Source: a virus
Length of the DNA stretch: 28,475 bases
Virus record (IMG/VR): IMGVR_UViG_3300007513_000151
Coordinates: 1 to 28,475 of that record
Reading direction: 5' to 3' (one strand)
The stretch's first letter is position 1, and each line of letters starts with the position of its first letter. The notes under the pieces were generated by a model that was not told the origin of the DNA, ran no database searches, and saw nothing but the letters and a program-made list of their open reading frames with translations. Both the position numbers and the translations under genes were made by a program. Below are positions 13,319 to 21,600 of this stretch, piece after piece.

Positions 13319-15822
13319 TAGTAGATTCTCCTAGTTTTTACTCGAAACTCTAAGTTTCCTGCAGGTGCGTCCTCAATAACCATACTTGTAGCAGTTGTTT
13401 CCCCTAAAGAGAACCAATTAGATACTGGGTCAGTTCTCCTCCATTCAACATAATAACTAGCAGTATAAGGATATAAAGTTGTAGTTCCTGCAATTACAGG
13501 AGCTGTCCAACTAAACGTTGCTCTATTTTTAAGGGTATTCCTAGAATCTAAATATAATTCTTCATCTATTGCTAAATTATCGGGTTCTGGAACTTTTTCT
13601 TCTGGGTCAGGTAAAATACTAGTAGACTTAGCTGAAAAAGCTATATTTTCTTCAATTAAATTATACTTTGCAACATGGTATTTTAAAGCACTTATTTCAA
13701 CTATATTTGACTCAGCTTCCCTCAAGGATAAAACTCTAAAGTCTTGGGCTTCTACATTGCCCATTTCTTCTAAAATCCACATATATTCCGTAGTAGGAGT
13801 ATTTGTAAAACTGTCATCAAAAGTTATTTCAGTAACATCTGCAGAAGCATAGTCCCAAGTTCCATCCTCAGAAATAGGTCTAGATTCTACCCAAGTAAAA
13901 GGTTTCCATTCATTATCTATATGTGCATTAAGACATGTTTCCTGTGTAGTTTCTGATTGCTTTATACCATTACGCACACAAGCTGCTTCCGCATTAATTA
14001 AAGAAAGATTATAAGTAGGTCCCGCCGTCCAAGTTGCAGAATTAGCTTCACAAGTAGCTTTAGTAGTATAAGAATTATTACTACAAGTTCCCCCTGTTAA
14101 TGCTGTAGCATTATCTAATTTAATAAGACTACTTGTACTATTAGAAGCTACTCTTCCCCCATACCTAACTCCTGCTCTAGAAGGGTCTGCTATTTTTATT
14201 AAGTCTCCAGGACGAACTCCTGCTCCCTCCATTCCTGTTTTAAAAGTTACAGTTTCAGTTTCATGTTTTTCAGTATATAGTATCCATTTACCTATTCTAC
14301 GCGCCTGGGACTGTGAAGTACAACCTACAGCTCTAACATTAGTAGAAAATATTTGGTTATTAGCCGCTACAATTCCTGCGGCATCTTCAACATATTCCAC
14401 ATTTTGTTTATATAAATCTTCTGGGTTATTCCAAGTAACTAAAGCTACATTATGTCTTTGTTTACGAGAGGTTCCTTCATAGCTAAATAACCCATCAATT
14501 ACATTAGCTTCACTAAAATTCATTATAGGGTCTTTTGGAGCATCCTGAACTGGAGTTATCATTCCTTCTTGCCAGTATAACATACCACGAAAAATTGAAG
14601 CTATATCACTAACAATTTTATAAGCTTCTTCAGCAGATTGTAAGTATAAATTACAAGTAAATCTTGCTTCTTTATTCCCCCAACCATCATCAACTCCTTC
14701 AAAATTTCCTTGGTTATTTACTGCATCACAATATTTTGCTATATCATATAATGCCCACTTATCTATTTGACTAGAAGAAAGCCAGTTTCCTAGCCCATAT
14801 CTATTTTCAGTACATAAATCATAGAGTATCCAAGCAGGATTGCATGTCCATTCAGTATCAAAGGTACCGTCCCAAGTACCATTATATAAGGTAGTACCAA
14901 CTTGAGTACCTGTCCAAGTACCCCCTGCTGCCTCACAAGTGTCCTTCCGTCTATACCCACCTAAGGAACAGTGCCCTGGGTCATAAGAAGTATAATTACT
15001 AGGAACTTTTACTTTTACTCCTTTTATTTCGTAACCTCTGGTTGGTACACTATTAAATTGTCTAGAGTCTATTTGAGTCGCAATAAGAGCGCTATTCGGG
15101 TAAGTTAACCTATTATCAATTATTTGTGTGTAGGAACCCCAATATAACTCGTTAGTTATTTTAGAGCTAGAAGGGTCACTAGTAGTTCTTTCTACCTTTA
15201 TAGATATAGTAGTAAACCCCGAAGATTTCCATGCTGCAGGGATATCTAACCTATAAGCTCTTTCATACTTAGTAGTAGTTTTTCCCGAAATACTATGGGA
15301 TTTTGCTAAGTACCAACTTCCTGAACTGTTTTTATCTAAGTATATTTTATAACTTACAGAAGAACCATGTATGTCTCCGTTATCTGCATCTACTTCTGTT
15401 AATGCATTAACGTACAGAGTTACCCTAACTGCATCTACTGTAGTAGAATTAAAAGTACGTACTATAGGACCGGGAGACCCATTCTTTACCTGAGTCTCAA
15501 CTGAAGTAGTTGATTCAGTGCCATGAAACCCTGGTATAGAAGTTTGCGAGTTTGTTCCTTCTCTAGAAGTATAACTAAAATCATCAAAATTGTAAGTTCC
15601 GCTAGCATCCTGTAAAGGAGTATTATCTAAATAAATGGATTTAGCTCCATTAATTAAACCAACAACTTCTCCCTCAGATACTAAATCAATTATTCTAGCT
15701 TTAGAAACTGAAAATAGAGTATCGTCGTCTTCTATAGGTGATCTGCTTCCGCCACCGCCTTTACCGCCGCCGCCTCCACCGCCGCCGCCTCCAGAACCTC
15801 TAATCCATTCACTTTCACTCAT
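13318..15822 (-). CDS. J: λ J-like tail tip attachment (host specificity) protein
   Basis: This is an 834-residue protein. After a Gly-rich start (residues 9-25) it follows λ J closely: RIIDLVSEGEVVGLINGAKS, then SYTQIIDNRLTYPNSALIA, KVPSNY, WDGTF, NPAWILYDLCTENRYGLGNW, KWALYDIAKYCD, RHNVALVTWNNP, a VEYVEDAAGI segment and RPGDLIKI...GGRV. The tip protein forms the hub at the tail end and reaches the receptor. Compared with λ (1132 residues) it lacks most of the FN3 and C-terminal part, which appears in the next gene. Three two-cysteine modules interrupt it at residues 283-305, 577-602 and 615-645, each where λ J has a loop. The start overlaps the stop of I (TAATG). Confidence 0.9.
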   Translation of the reverse strand: MSESEWIRGSGGGGGGGGGGKGGGGSRSPIEDDDTLFSVSKARIIDLVSEGEVVGLINGAKSIYLDNTPLQDASGTYNFDDFSYTSREGTNSQTSIPGFHGTESTTSVETQVKNGSPGPIVRTFNSTTVDAVRVTLYVNALTEVDADNGDIHGSSVSYKIYLDKNSSGSWYLAKSHSISGKTTTKYERAYRLDIPAAWKSSGFTTISIKVERTTSDPSSSKITNELYWGSYTQIIDNRLTYPNSALIATQIDSRQFNSVPTRGYEIKGVKVKVPSNYTSYDPGHCSLGGYRRKDTCEAAGGTWTGTQVGTTLYNGTWDGTFDTEWTCNPAWILYDLCTENRYGLGNWLSSSQIDKWALYDIAKYCDAVNNQGNFEGVDDGWGNKEARFTCNLYLQSAEEAYKIVSDIASIFRGMLYWQEGMITPVQDAPKDPIMNFSEANVIDGLFSYEGTSRKQRHNVALVTWNNPEDLYKQNVEYVEDAAGIVAANNQIFSTNVRAVGCTSQSQARRIGKWILYTEKHETETVTFKTGMEGAGVRPGDLIKIADPSRAGVRYGGRVASNSTSSLIKLDNATALTGGTCSNNSYTTKATCEANSATWTAGPTYNLSLINAEAACVRNGIKQSETTQETCLNAHIDNEWKPFTWVESRPISEDGTWDYASADVTEITFDDSFTNTPTTEYMWILEEMGNVEAQDFRVLSLREAESNIVEISALKYHVAKYNLIEENIAFSAKSTSILPDPEEKVPEPDNLAIDEELYLDSRNTLKNRATFSWTAPVIAGTTTLYPYTASYYVEWRRTDPVSNWFSLGETTATSMVIEDAPAGNLEFRVKTRRIY
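13888..13980 (-). repeat. Two-cysteine module, third copy in J (diverged)
   Basis: The module encodes CVRNGIKQSETTQETC followed by LNAHIDNEW (C615, C630, W639). Spacing is longer than in the other copies (x14 and x8) and it retains the ETTQETCL core. Confidence 0.65.
14017..14094 (-). repeat. Two-cysteine module, second copy in J
   Basis: The module encodes CSNNSYTTKATCEANSATW (C580, C591, W598), an exact C-x10-C-x6-W. Bases 14045-14091 match 17585-17631 and 27736-27782 at about 39 of 47 positions each. Confidence 0.85.
14905..14979 (-). repeat. Two-cysteine module, first copy in J
   Basis: The module encodes CSLGGYRRKDTCEAAGGTW (C285, C296, W303), an exact C-x10-C-x6-W. It lies between the conserved VPSNY and WDGTF motifs, where λ J has a short connecting loop. 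Confidence 0.85.
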
Positions 15823-16484
15823 TAGTAATCTTCCGCATTCATTCCTGAACTAATTACAGCCCCACCGACCATAAGTTGTCCGTAACATAAAGGAATTGCC
15901 ACACCTTGTTGAGTAGTATTTACTACACCACCAAAACTATAGTTTGACTTTTCTTCTGCATCGGGTTTTGGAGTAGGAGCCAATAGTTGAGCTATACCTC
16001 CTAACATTAATCCAAATCCTAATTTCATAGCCATACCTGAAGTAGCTGCTCCTAGGCTCCCTAAAGCTGCTCCAGTTGTAGCACTTACCGCTGTGGCACC
16101 TCCATGTAATACTGCTCCTGTTGTTCCTACAGCTCCCGCTGAACCAGCAATAGTAGTCGCTAGCCAAGGTGCTGCTACCATTAAGCCTACACCAAGTATT
16201 ACCTTACCTAAACCACCTTTCTTTGCCCCAAGTACAACAGGTACAATTTTTACCTCTTGTCTACCTGAGGGGTTATAAATCTCTTCTTCTTTTTCTAAGT
16301 AGGTCTTACCAACCATTACTTTATATCCCATGCCTCTTTCATGAGATGAGCAAACAAATTGTCTAAAACCAGGGTTATTTGCTGCTAAAGCCTGCATAGC
16401 TTCTGAAGGCGAATTGATATCTAAAGACCAATCTCTCCCGTATTTTTGTGCTAATTCCCCGTAAAGGGTTACTTTCTTTAACAT
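15822..16484 (-). CDS. I: λ I-like tail assembly protein
   Basis: This is a 220-residue protein placed between K and J as in λ. The N-terminal 85 residues (KKVTLYGELAQKYGRDWSLD, EAMQALAANNPGFRQF, GYKVMVGKTYL, VKIVPVVLGAK) form the family's ubiquitin-like-looking domain. Residues about 88-165 are Gly/Ala-rich and hydrophobic (LGKVILGVGLMVAAPWLATT). The C-terminus GVAIPLCYGQLMVGGAVISS is a typical ending. In λ, I is needed for assembly of the tail tip with L, K and J but is not retained in the mature virion. The start lies 7 nt inside the K gene, so the two are probably coupled. Confidence 0.85.
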   Translation of the reverse strand: MLKKVTLYGELAQKYGRDWSLDINSPSEAMQALAANNPGFRQFVCSSHERGMGYKVMVGKTYLEKEEEIYNPSGRQEVKIVPVVLGAKKGGLGKVILGVGLMVAAPWLATTIAGSAGAVGTTGAVLHGGATAVSATTGAALGSLGAATSGMAMKLGFGLMLGGIAQLLAPTPKPDAEEKSNYSFGGVVNTTQQGVAIPLCYGQLMVGGAVISSGMNAEDY

Positions 16485-17194
16485 AATGATTTGTGCCTTA
16501 AATGATGGGTAGTATGCTTACGCCAGTACCCTCCGTATAGTTCTCTATTTGATAACCTACCATGAACATGATGAAGAATTTTGTCGTCTCCGATGAAAAG
16601 TGCCGCATGGTTAGGCACAGGTGAAACTAATTTTATCAAAAATATATCATATTTTCGTATATCTGTTTCATCTTTTATCTGGACAAAACCTTGCTCTTCA
16701 TAGTTATCTAAGTATCTATTCTCTCCTTTTAACCACCACTCGTCTTTACCCGAAATACATTCAAAATTTATATTTTTTTCTTTTTTATAAAAATCTCGTA
16801 TCAAAGTACAGCAATCTAAAATTCCATAATGAAAATGTCTTCCTACATAAGGTGCTTCATATCCATTTGGCTCCCAACTAAATAATTTGTTACCTGGCCA
16901 ACTTAGTATATACCAAGGTTTTTGAGACGTTTCACACGCTACTTTATCTGCTTCTGAAGGGTAACAATCTTCATGTGGATGAGAATGACAAATACCAATA
17001 ATTTCCCCAGTATCCTCTGCATCTGCATAACTAACTGGGTCCAGTATAAATTGTTCTTCTGCTGATTCAGCTAAATTTTTTGCTCGAAAATACCGTTCTT
17101 TTCCTTTGGAAGTTACTATAAGTAGTCCACATGCTTCTCTTGGAAATTCTTCTTCGGTATGTTTTCTAAATTCCTCTAATGTTTCCGACTTCAT
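16478..17194 (-). CDS. K: λ K-like tail tip protein: JAMM peptidase plus NlpC/P60
   Basis: This is a 238-residue protein with two enzyme-like domains. Residues 1-100 are a JAMM/MPN domain: E20 in FPREACGLL, then H70-S-H72-P, S80 and D83 (HSHPHEDCYPSEAD), the full zinc-site pattern. Residues about 115-230 are an NlpC/P60 domain with catalytic Cys C128 in GILDCCTLIRDF, His H196 in PNHAALFIG, and H208/H209. In λ-like phages K acts at the tail tip, probably cutting peptidoglycan during assembly or DNA entry. All key residues appear intact. The spacing to L is 5 bp; the C-terminus is His-rich (HTTHHLRH). Confidence 0.9.
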   Translation of the reverse strand: MKSETLEEFRKHTEEEFPREACGLLIVTSKGKERYFRAKNLAESAEEQFILDPVSYADAEDTGEIIGICHSHPHEDCYPSEADKVACETSQKPWYILSWPGNKLFSWEPNGYEAPYVGRHFHYGILDCCTLIRDFYKKEKNINFECISGKDEWWLKGENRYLDNYEEQGFVQIKDETDIRKYDIFLIKLVSPVPNHAALFIGDDKILHHVHGRLSNRELYGGYWRKHTTHHLRHKSLC

Positions 17195-17199
17195 CGGAA

Positions 17200-18126
17200 T
17201 TAGCCCATTTTCATTCCTGCACCTGGAAATCCCCCGAAAGGAACTTCTTGAGGCTCTGGAAATCTAAGTTCACAAGCTGTAAAAGTTTTTGCACATACAT
17301 CTAATGCGGCGTTATTAGTAGATACATTAGCTTCTGTCCAATAGTTACTCCCACTATACCCACACTCTGTTCCTTTATAAACCCACGGACATGTATTAGC
17401 AATTACTGACCTACCAGGCAATTTGACCCCTTGTACATCATGGGCTGCCGTAAGTTCAAATTCTATGTGCGTTTTAGTTTCTAAAGCTTTTCTATCAATA
17501 TACCATATTTCTTCTGCAAAATATGCAGTATCATCTGCTAAAGCACTCGCATACCATATGCCAGGTGTCCAAGTACCAGAATTAGATTCACAAGTTGATT
17601 GAGTAGTATAAGCAGTGTTACTACAAGTACCACAAGTGGTAGATGTGTAAGTTGTCCACGTTCCTGCAGAACCATTTTTTGTTGCATCTAAACAATCTGC
17701 TTTACTTAAACTGTAAGGGGTACCTCCGGATTCTCCTGTACATTTTCCACCTGCTGGGTAGCCTCCTATATAACAATATGCATCTAAGTATTTAGCAAAA
17801 GTTCTTTTTCTAGTGACTTTTGAGCCAACTAGATCATCATAACTGGAAAGAACTCCTGATAAAAGAGTGGTAATATTAGCTACTGTTAATTTCGGTCTAG
17901 GAATTGCTCCTTTTCCTGTAAATTCAAAACCATCTGCTTCTATCGGAAAGGAAGAATACCTATTTCCTTGCCACACTATTTCTTGGTAATTTTCATTAAT
18001 ACCAGAATGCCACCTAAAAATAGGTTCTGTAGAAGGAGCTGTACCTGTAGACATATCTAGTTCAAATAAATCAACTAAATCTCCAGGCTCTAGCTTATTA
18101 ATATCGCTTATAATCTTGTCTGCCAT
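17200..18126 (-). CDS. L: λ L-like tail tip protein with Fe-S ligands and an insert
   Basis: This is a 308-residue protein. It aligns with λ L: VWQGNRYSSFPIEADGFEF, TGKGAIPRPKLTVANI, LVGSKVTRKRTFAKYLDA, LPGRSVIANTCPWVYKGTEC, GYSG and CAKTFTACELRF. λ L-type proteins bind an iron-sulfur cluster through four cysteines. Here C246, C255, C278 and C285 are in the matching places, so the site looks intact. Between KYLDAY and YFAEEIWYID about 77 residues (117-193) with six further cysteines are inserted. Without them the protein would be about 231 residues, against 232 in λ. The extra cysteines could compete for metal or be buried in their own mini-fold; which is unknown. Start overlaps M (TAATG). 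Confidence 0.92.
   Translation of the reverse strand: MADKIISDINKLEPGDLVDLFELDMSTGTAPSTEPIFRWHSGINENYQEIVWQGNRYSSFPIEADGFEFTGKGAIPRPKLTVANITTLLSGVLSSYDDLVGSKVTRKRTFAKYLDAYCYIGGYPAGGKCTGESGGTPYSLSKADCLDATKNGSAGTWTTYTSTTCGTCSNTAYTTQSTCESNSGTWTPGIWYASALADDTAYFAEEIWYIDRKALETKTHIEFELTAAHDVQGVKLPGRSVIANTCPWVYKGTECGYSGSNYWTEANVSTNNAALDVCAKTFTACELRFPEPQEVPFGGFPGAGMKMG
17548..17778 (-). repeat. Inserted segment in L with two two-cysteine modules
   Basis: This codes for about 77 inserted residues. Copy A is C129-x15-C145-x11-W157 (diverged). Copy B is CSNTAYTTQSTCESNSGTW (C168, C179, W186), an exact C-x10-C-x6-W. Two more cysteines are at 118 and 165. Bases 17585-17631 in copy B match the J and connector copies at about 39 of 47 positions. 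Confidence 0.85.
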
Positions 18127-18668
18127 TATGGTTCAAATACTCTAACGAAAGTTGCGTTTATATCTTTATATCCCAGTACAGGAGTAGTTACATTCCATTG
18201 ATTACAAATATACTTCTTGTATGGGTATATAGTGTAAGTTTCTTGGTTTGCCATAATATCTCCACTTAAAGATAAAGTAGTAGCACTATCAATTGCTGTA
18301 ACAGTAGCCGTATTAGAGGAAGAATCAGTAACCGTAGTATTCAAGTACCTATTAGTAAAGTATTGGGTAGTATCTATAAGCTTATTAGTTGTAGCACTAG
18401 TAGTAGTACTAGAAATCTCTGTGTCTGGAGGGTACCAATCAAATGCTGTTACGCCTGCTTGGTCTTCCAGAAATTTTATTATCTTATTAGCATCTGCATT
18501 ACTTCTACTATTCCAAGTTAGCCTCCAACTTTCTGGTAAATTATTAATACCAGCAGCTACTCTTTGTTCATATCCATCCCCATATTTGGCTGTAAGTACT
18601 CTAGGAGCTTGATCTGTTGAGAGCCCTCTATCTGGTATTATATTTACATCTGTATTAAAATTTGCCAT
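18126..18668 (-). CDS. M: λ M-like minor tail protein with a 67-residue insert
   Basis: This is a 180-residue protein. Residues 1-82 (RVLTAKYGDGYEQRVAAGIN, SWRLTWNSRS, FLEDQAGVTAFDWYPPD) and 150-180 (YKKYICNQWNVT, INATFVRVFEP) match the λ M family, in which FxWxPP is followed directly by the (Y/V)xCxxW strand. Here residues about 83-149 separate those two motifs. The insert is Thr/Ser-rich with ATVTAIDSATTLSLSGDI and ETYTIY. Removing it leaves about 113 residues; λ M has 109. M works at the tail tip, completing it onto the tape measure with L. The insert type differs from the cysteine modules in L and J. Confidence 0.9.
   Translation of the reverse strand: MANFNTDVNIIPDRGLSTDQAPRVLTAKYGDGYEQRVAAGINNLPESWRLTWNSRSNADANKIIKFLEDQAGVTAFDWYPPDTEISSTTTSATTNKLIDTTQYFTNRYLNTTVTDSSSNTATVTAIDSATTLSLSGDIMANQETYTIYPYKKYICNQWNVTTPVLGYKDINATFVRVFEP
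18222..18422 (-). repeat. Inserted ATVTAIDSATTLSLS-type domain in M
   Basis: About 67 residues are inserted between FDWYPPD and YKKYICNQW. It reads as a small beta unit with a NKLIDTTQYFTNRYLNTTVT strand pair, followed by ATVTAIDSATTLSLSGDI. I recall similar segments in unrelated phage proteins, which would fit a mobile domain, but that needs a search. Only one copy is seen here. Confidence 0.75.
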
Positions 18669-18673
18669 AACTA

Positions 18674-21600
18674 TTAAACGCTACTAAGTAGCCCTCCTGG
18701 TCTTTGCTGGTCTACTAATTCTGACTGTACTGCTTGAGAAATTAGATAACCCAATTCTTTAGCTCCTGCTCCAGTTGATTCTGTTACCCCCGATTGTCCG
18801 TTAGCGTCTACTGATACATTTACTGTAACATTATTACCTGTTCCGCCTTTAACAGGAATAGCTCTTCCATCAGGTAATGGAACTACTGCTTCATTATATT
18901 TACCTTCTCCCACCATTCCTAAAGTAGGTCTATTAGCTATTCCTCCATTTGCGAACGCTCTAAAACCTCCAGAAGCTATTCCACCACTACCAAAAGGTAA
19001 AAAGGATTGAAGTATCATTCCTAATATTTGAGAGCTAGCTGAATTATTTCCAGTCCAATTATTAAACTTGTTCTGACCTGGGCCTTTATTAAATATAGAA
19101 GGAGAACCAAGTATAGAATTAGTAATAACACCCCCAAGTTTCTTTCCTCCGTCCATTACTCCTAAAGCATTCATAAATCCTCCGAGGGTTCCGCTCTCAC
19201 TAGTATTGTGTTCTATATTTACAAGACTAGTCGAAGTACCTGTAGTGAGTTCCTCTAAGGATTTCTGTCCTTCAAGTAATAAGTTTAAATTAGTATTAAC
19301 ACCCTTGCCAATTTCCTCATTACCAGCGGGGCCTAACCAAGTATTACCAAATAAAAGTTCTGCTCTACCTTCCCCTCTTAAAGTCTCCTCCATAGATCCT
19401 GGGCCTTTTGAAGTAGTTTTGCCCCAAGCTGGACCTATTAAATGCATTTCCAACATTTCATTGGTCTTTTTTTGTTGTGCTAATTGTGCCTCTGCTACCG
19501 CAATCATGAGTCCCTTAGCTTCTGCTGCTAATACTCCTGATTCTATTGCTGCTGCAACTTCTGATACCTCTGCTACCTTATTTCTTCCTGATAAATTTCC
19601 TCTTGCACGATGGGTACCACTTCCTTGATCAAAACCAAAGGCTCTCCATATACTATCTACCCCGGACTCGTTAGTTGCTCCAGAACCTATACGCCAACCT
19701 CCGCCAAAAAGGGGAGAAGTTAAAGCTCCTTCTACACCTGGCTCATTAACACCAGCATTCCAATTAAGCCCATAATTTCCTGCTGTACTTGGAATTTCTG
19801 TTTGAGTATAAGGACTAAACCCTAGTATCTTTACTCCTCTCTCCCACAAGTTCTTTAAATAATTAGTTCTTTCTTGTGCCATTTCTAACTCAGATTTTGG
19901 AAATAAAGTATTTGTCCAATCCTCACCCAACATTGGTCTTAACATATTTGCTAAAAACCCTTTATTACCAAATACTGCTTTTTGTGCCATGTCCCCTATC
20001 AGTTTAGAACCAGCACTTGCGAAACCTTGAGCTAAAGTAGTTCGAAACTTAGACATATCAAAGCCTTTATTCATAAATATATCGTTAAAAGCACCAGAAA
20101 CTGCAGAACCAAAAGAATTAGCAATTGTATTCATTGCTGCCCCAAATGTTGCGGCTCTTTCCTTCCAAATAGCATCTCGTAAATCTTCCTGAGCTTTTAA
20201 ATACTTAGTTTCTAAAAGGTGTCTTTCTGCAATAACATATGCTTCATTAGATAAATTTTCTGCTCTAAGCTTTTCTACTTCAAACGCTAAAGATACCACA
20301 CCTGGCATACTTCTAAGTTCTGGGAATTGACTAAATAGAGCTCCTGTACGCTTTTGTTTATAGTTACCAGTTCCAATTCCTTTAGCAACTGAACTTCCCA
20401 TTAATTCATTTCTTAATCCCGCGTCTTTTACTCCAGCAAAAGAACTGTATTGCAAAGCCAAATCTTGAGCTGCATCCATCCTAGCTCTTTGCCCATCTAA
20501 AGCATTATTATAATCGTAAGTAAAATTAGCAAGTGCTATAGTTCTATTTATAGTTTTATCTAAAGAAGTTATATACTTATTTATTCGTTTAGTTCTTTCA
20601 TCAAAAATTTTGTTATCTATTCTCCAAGCTAATATACCTTCTGCTTCACCGTCTGCTCGGGTAGCTTCTTCTAACTCCCACATAGCAGTAGTTGTAGCAG
20701 TTAAAGAATCTCTATATTTCAACTGGGTTACGTGTATAGCCTCTGTTGCTGCAATTTTATCTTTTGTAAGCTGAATCTCCCTTAAAGCACTAGCTTCTAG
20801 TCCTTCTAGTTCTCCGCCTTTATCAAAAGCTTTATTCTTTTTATTAAGTTTATATAATTCTTCCTTTTGATAAAGTTCTTCTGCTAAAACTAGTCTTTGT
20901 AATTGTGCCTGCTTCTGAAGAGTAGAGTTACCTACTTTCTTTAATTTATTAAGTTCTGCTTGGTGACCAGCAACTTTCTCAGCTGAGGCTGCCCAGGCTA
21001 GATTATTCTTTATAGCGTCAACACCCGTAATCATCATAAAGGCTTTCGCAGGGTCACTCCCTAAAATTTTCATTAAAATATTTGCATTTGCATCTGTATC
21101 CCCTCCCTCAGCTTGGAAAGCATTTACAGCTTTTTGAAGATGCTTATTTGCATAGTTTGACTTAAATAATCCTGCTTGATTTATTTGCTGTAATGCTGCA
21201 GTATTGGTTATATTTCCCGACCCCCACTGCCCTACAATATTTTTTTGACTTTTAGCCATATCATACCAAGGAGTTTTCTTTACTAAACTTTCTAGTATAT
21301 TTTTAAAATCTTTACTATACTTTGTTAAAGTTTCTCCGAAATCTTTTATAGATAAATTTGTAAGAGCAAATTCGTCCCTCATTAATTCTACTTGCTCTAG
21401 AAGTTTTTGACGCATTTCTTCATCTTCAGCAAACACTAAAGAGAATCTTTCTAATCTTTTTTCAAAGTTCATCGCCTGCTCACTATACAGATAATTCTGA
21501 TCTGCTGCAACTCCTAATTTACCAGGGTCTCCTAGCAATTTTGCTATACCTTCTTTATCCATTAATTCCAACATAAAAGCTCCACCACCCATTCCAACAA

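Noticed and set aside
15745-15800. GC-rich trinucleotide run at the J start as a possible regulatory or phase-variable repeat
   Set aside because: It encodes a Gly-rich N-terminal tether like those of many tip proteins, and the codons vary (GGC, GGA, GGT), so it is not a clean slippage tract.
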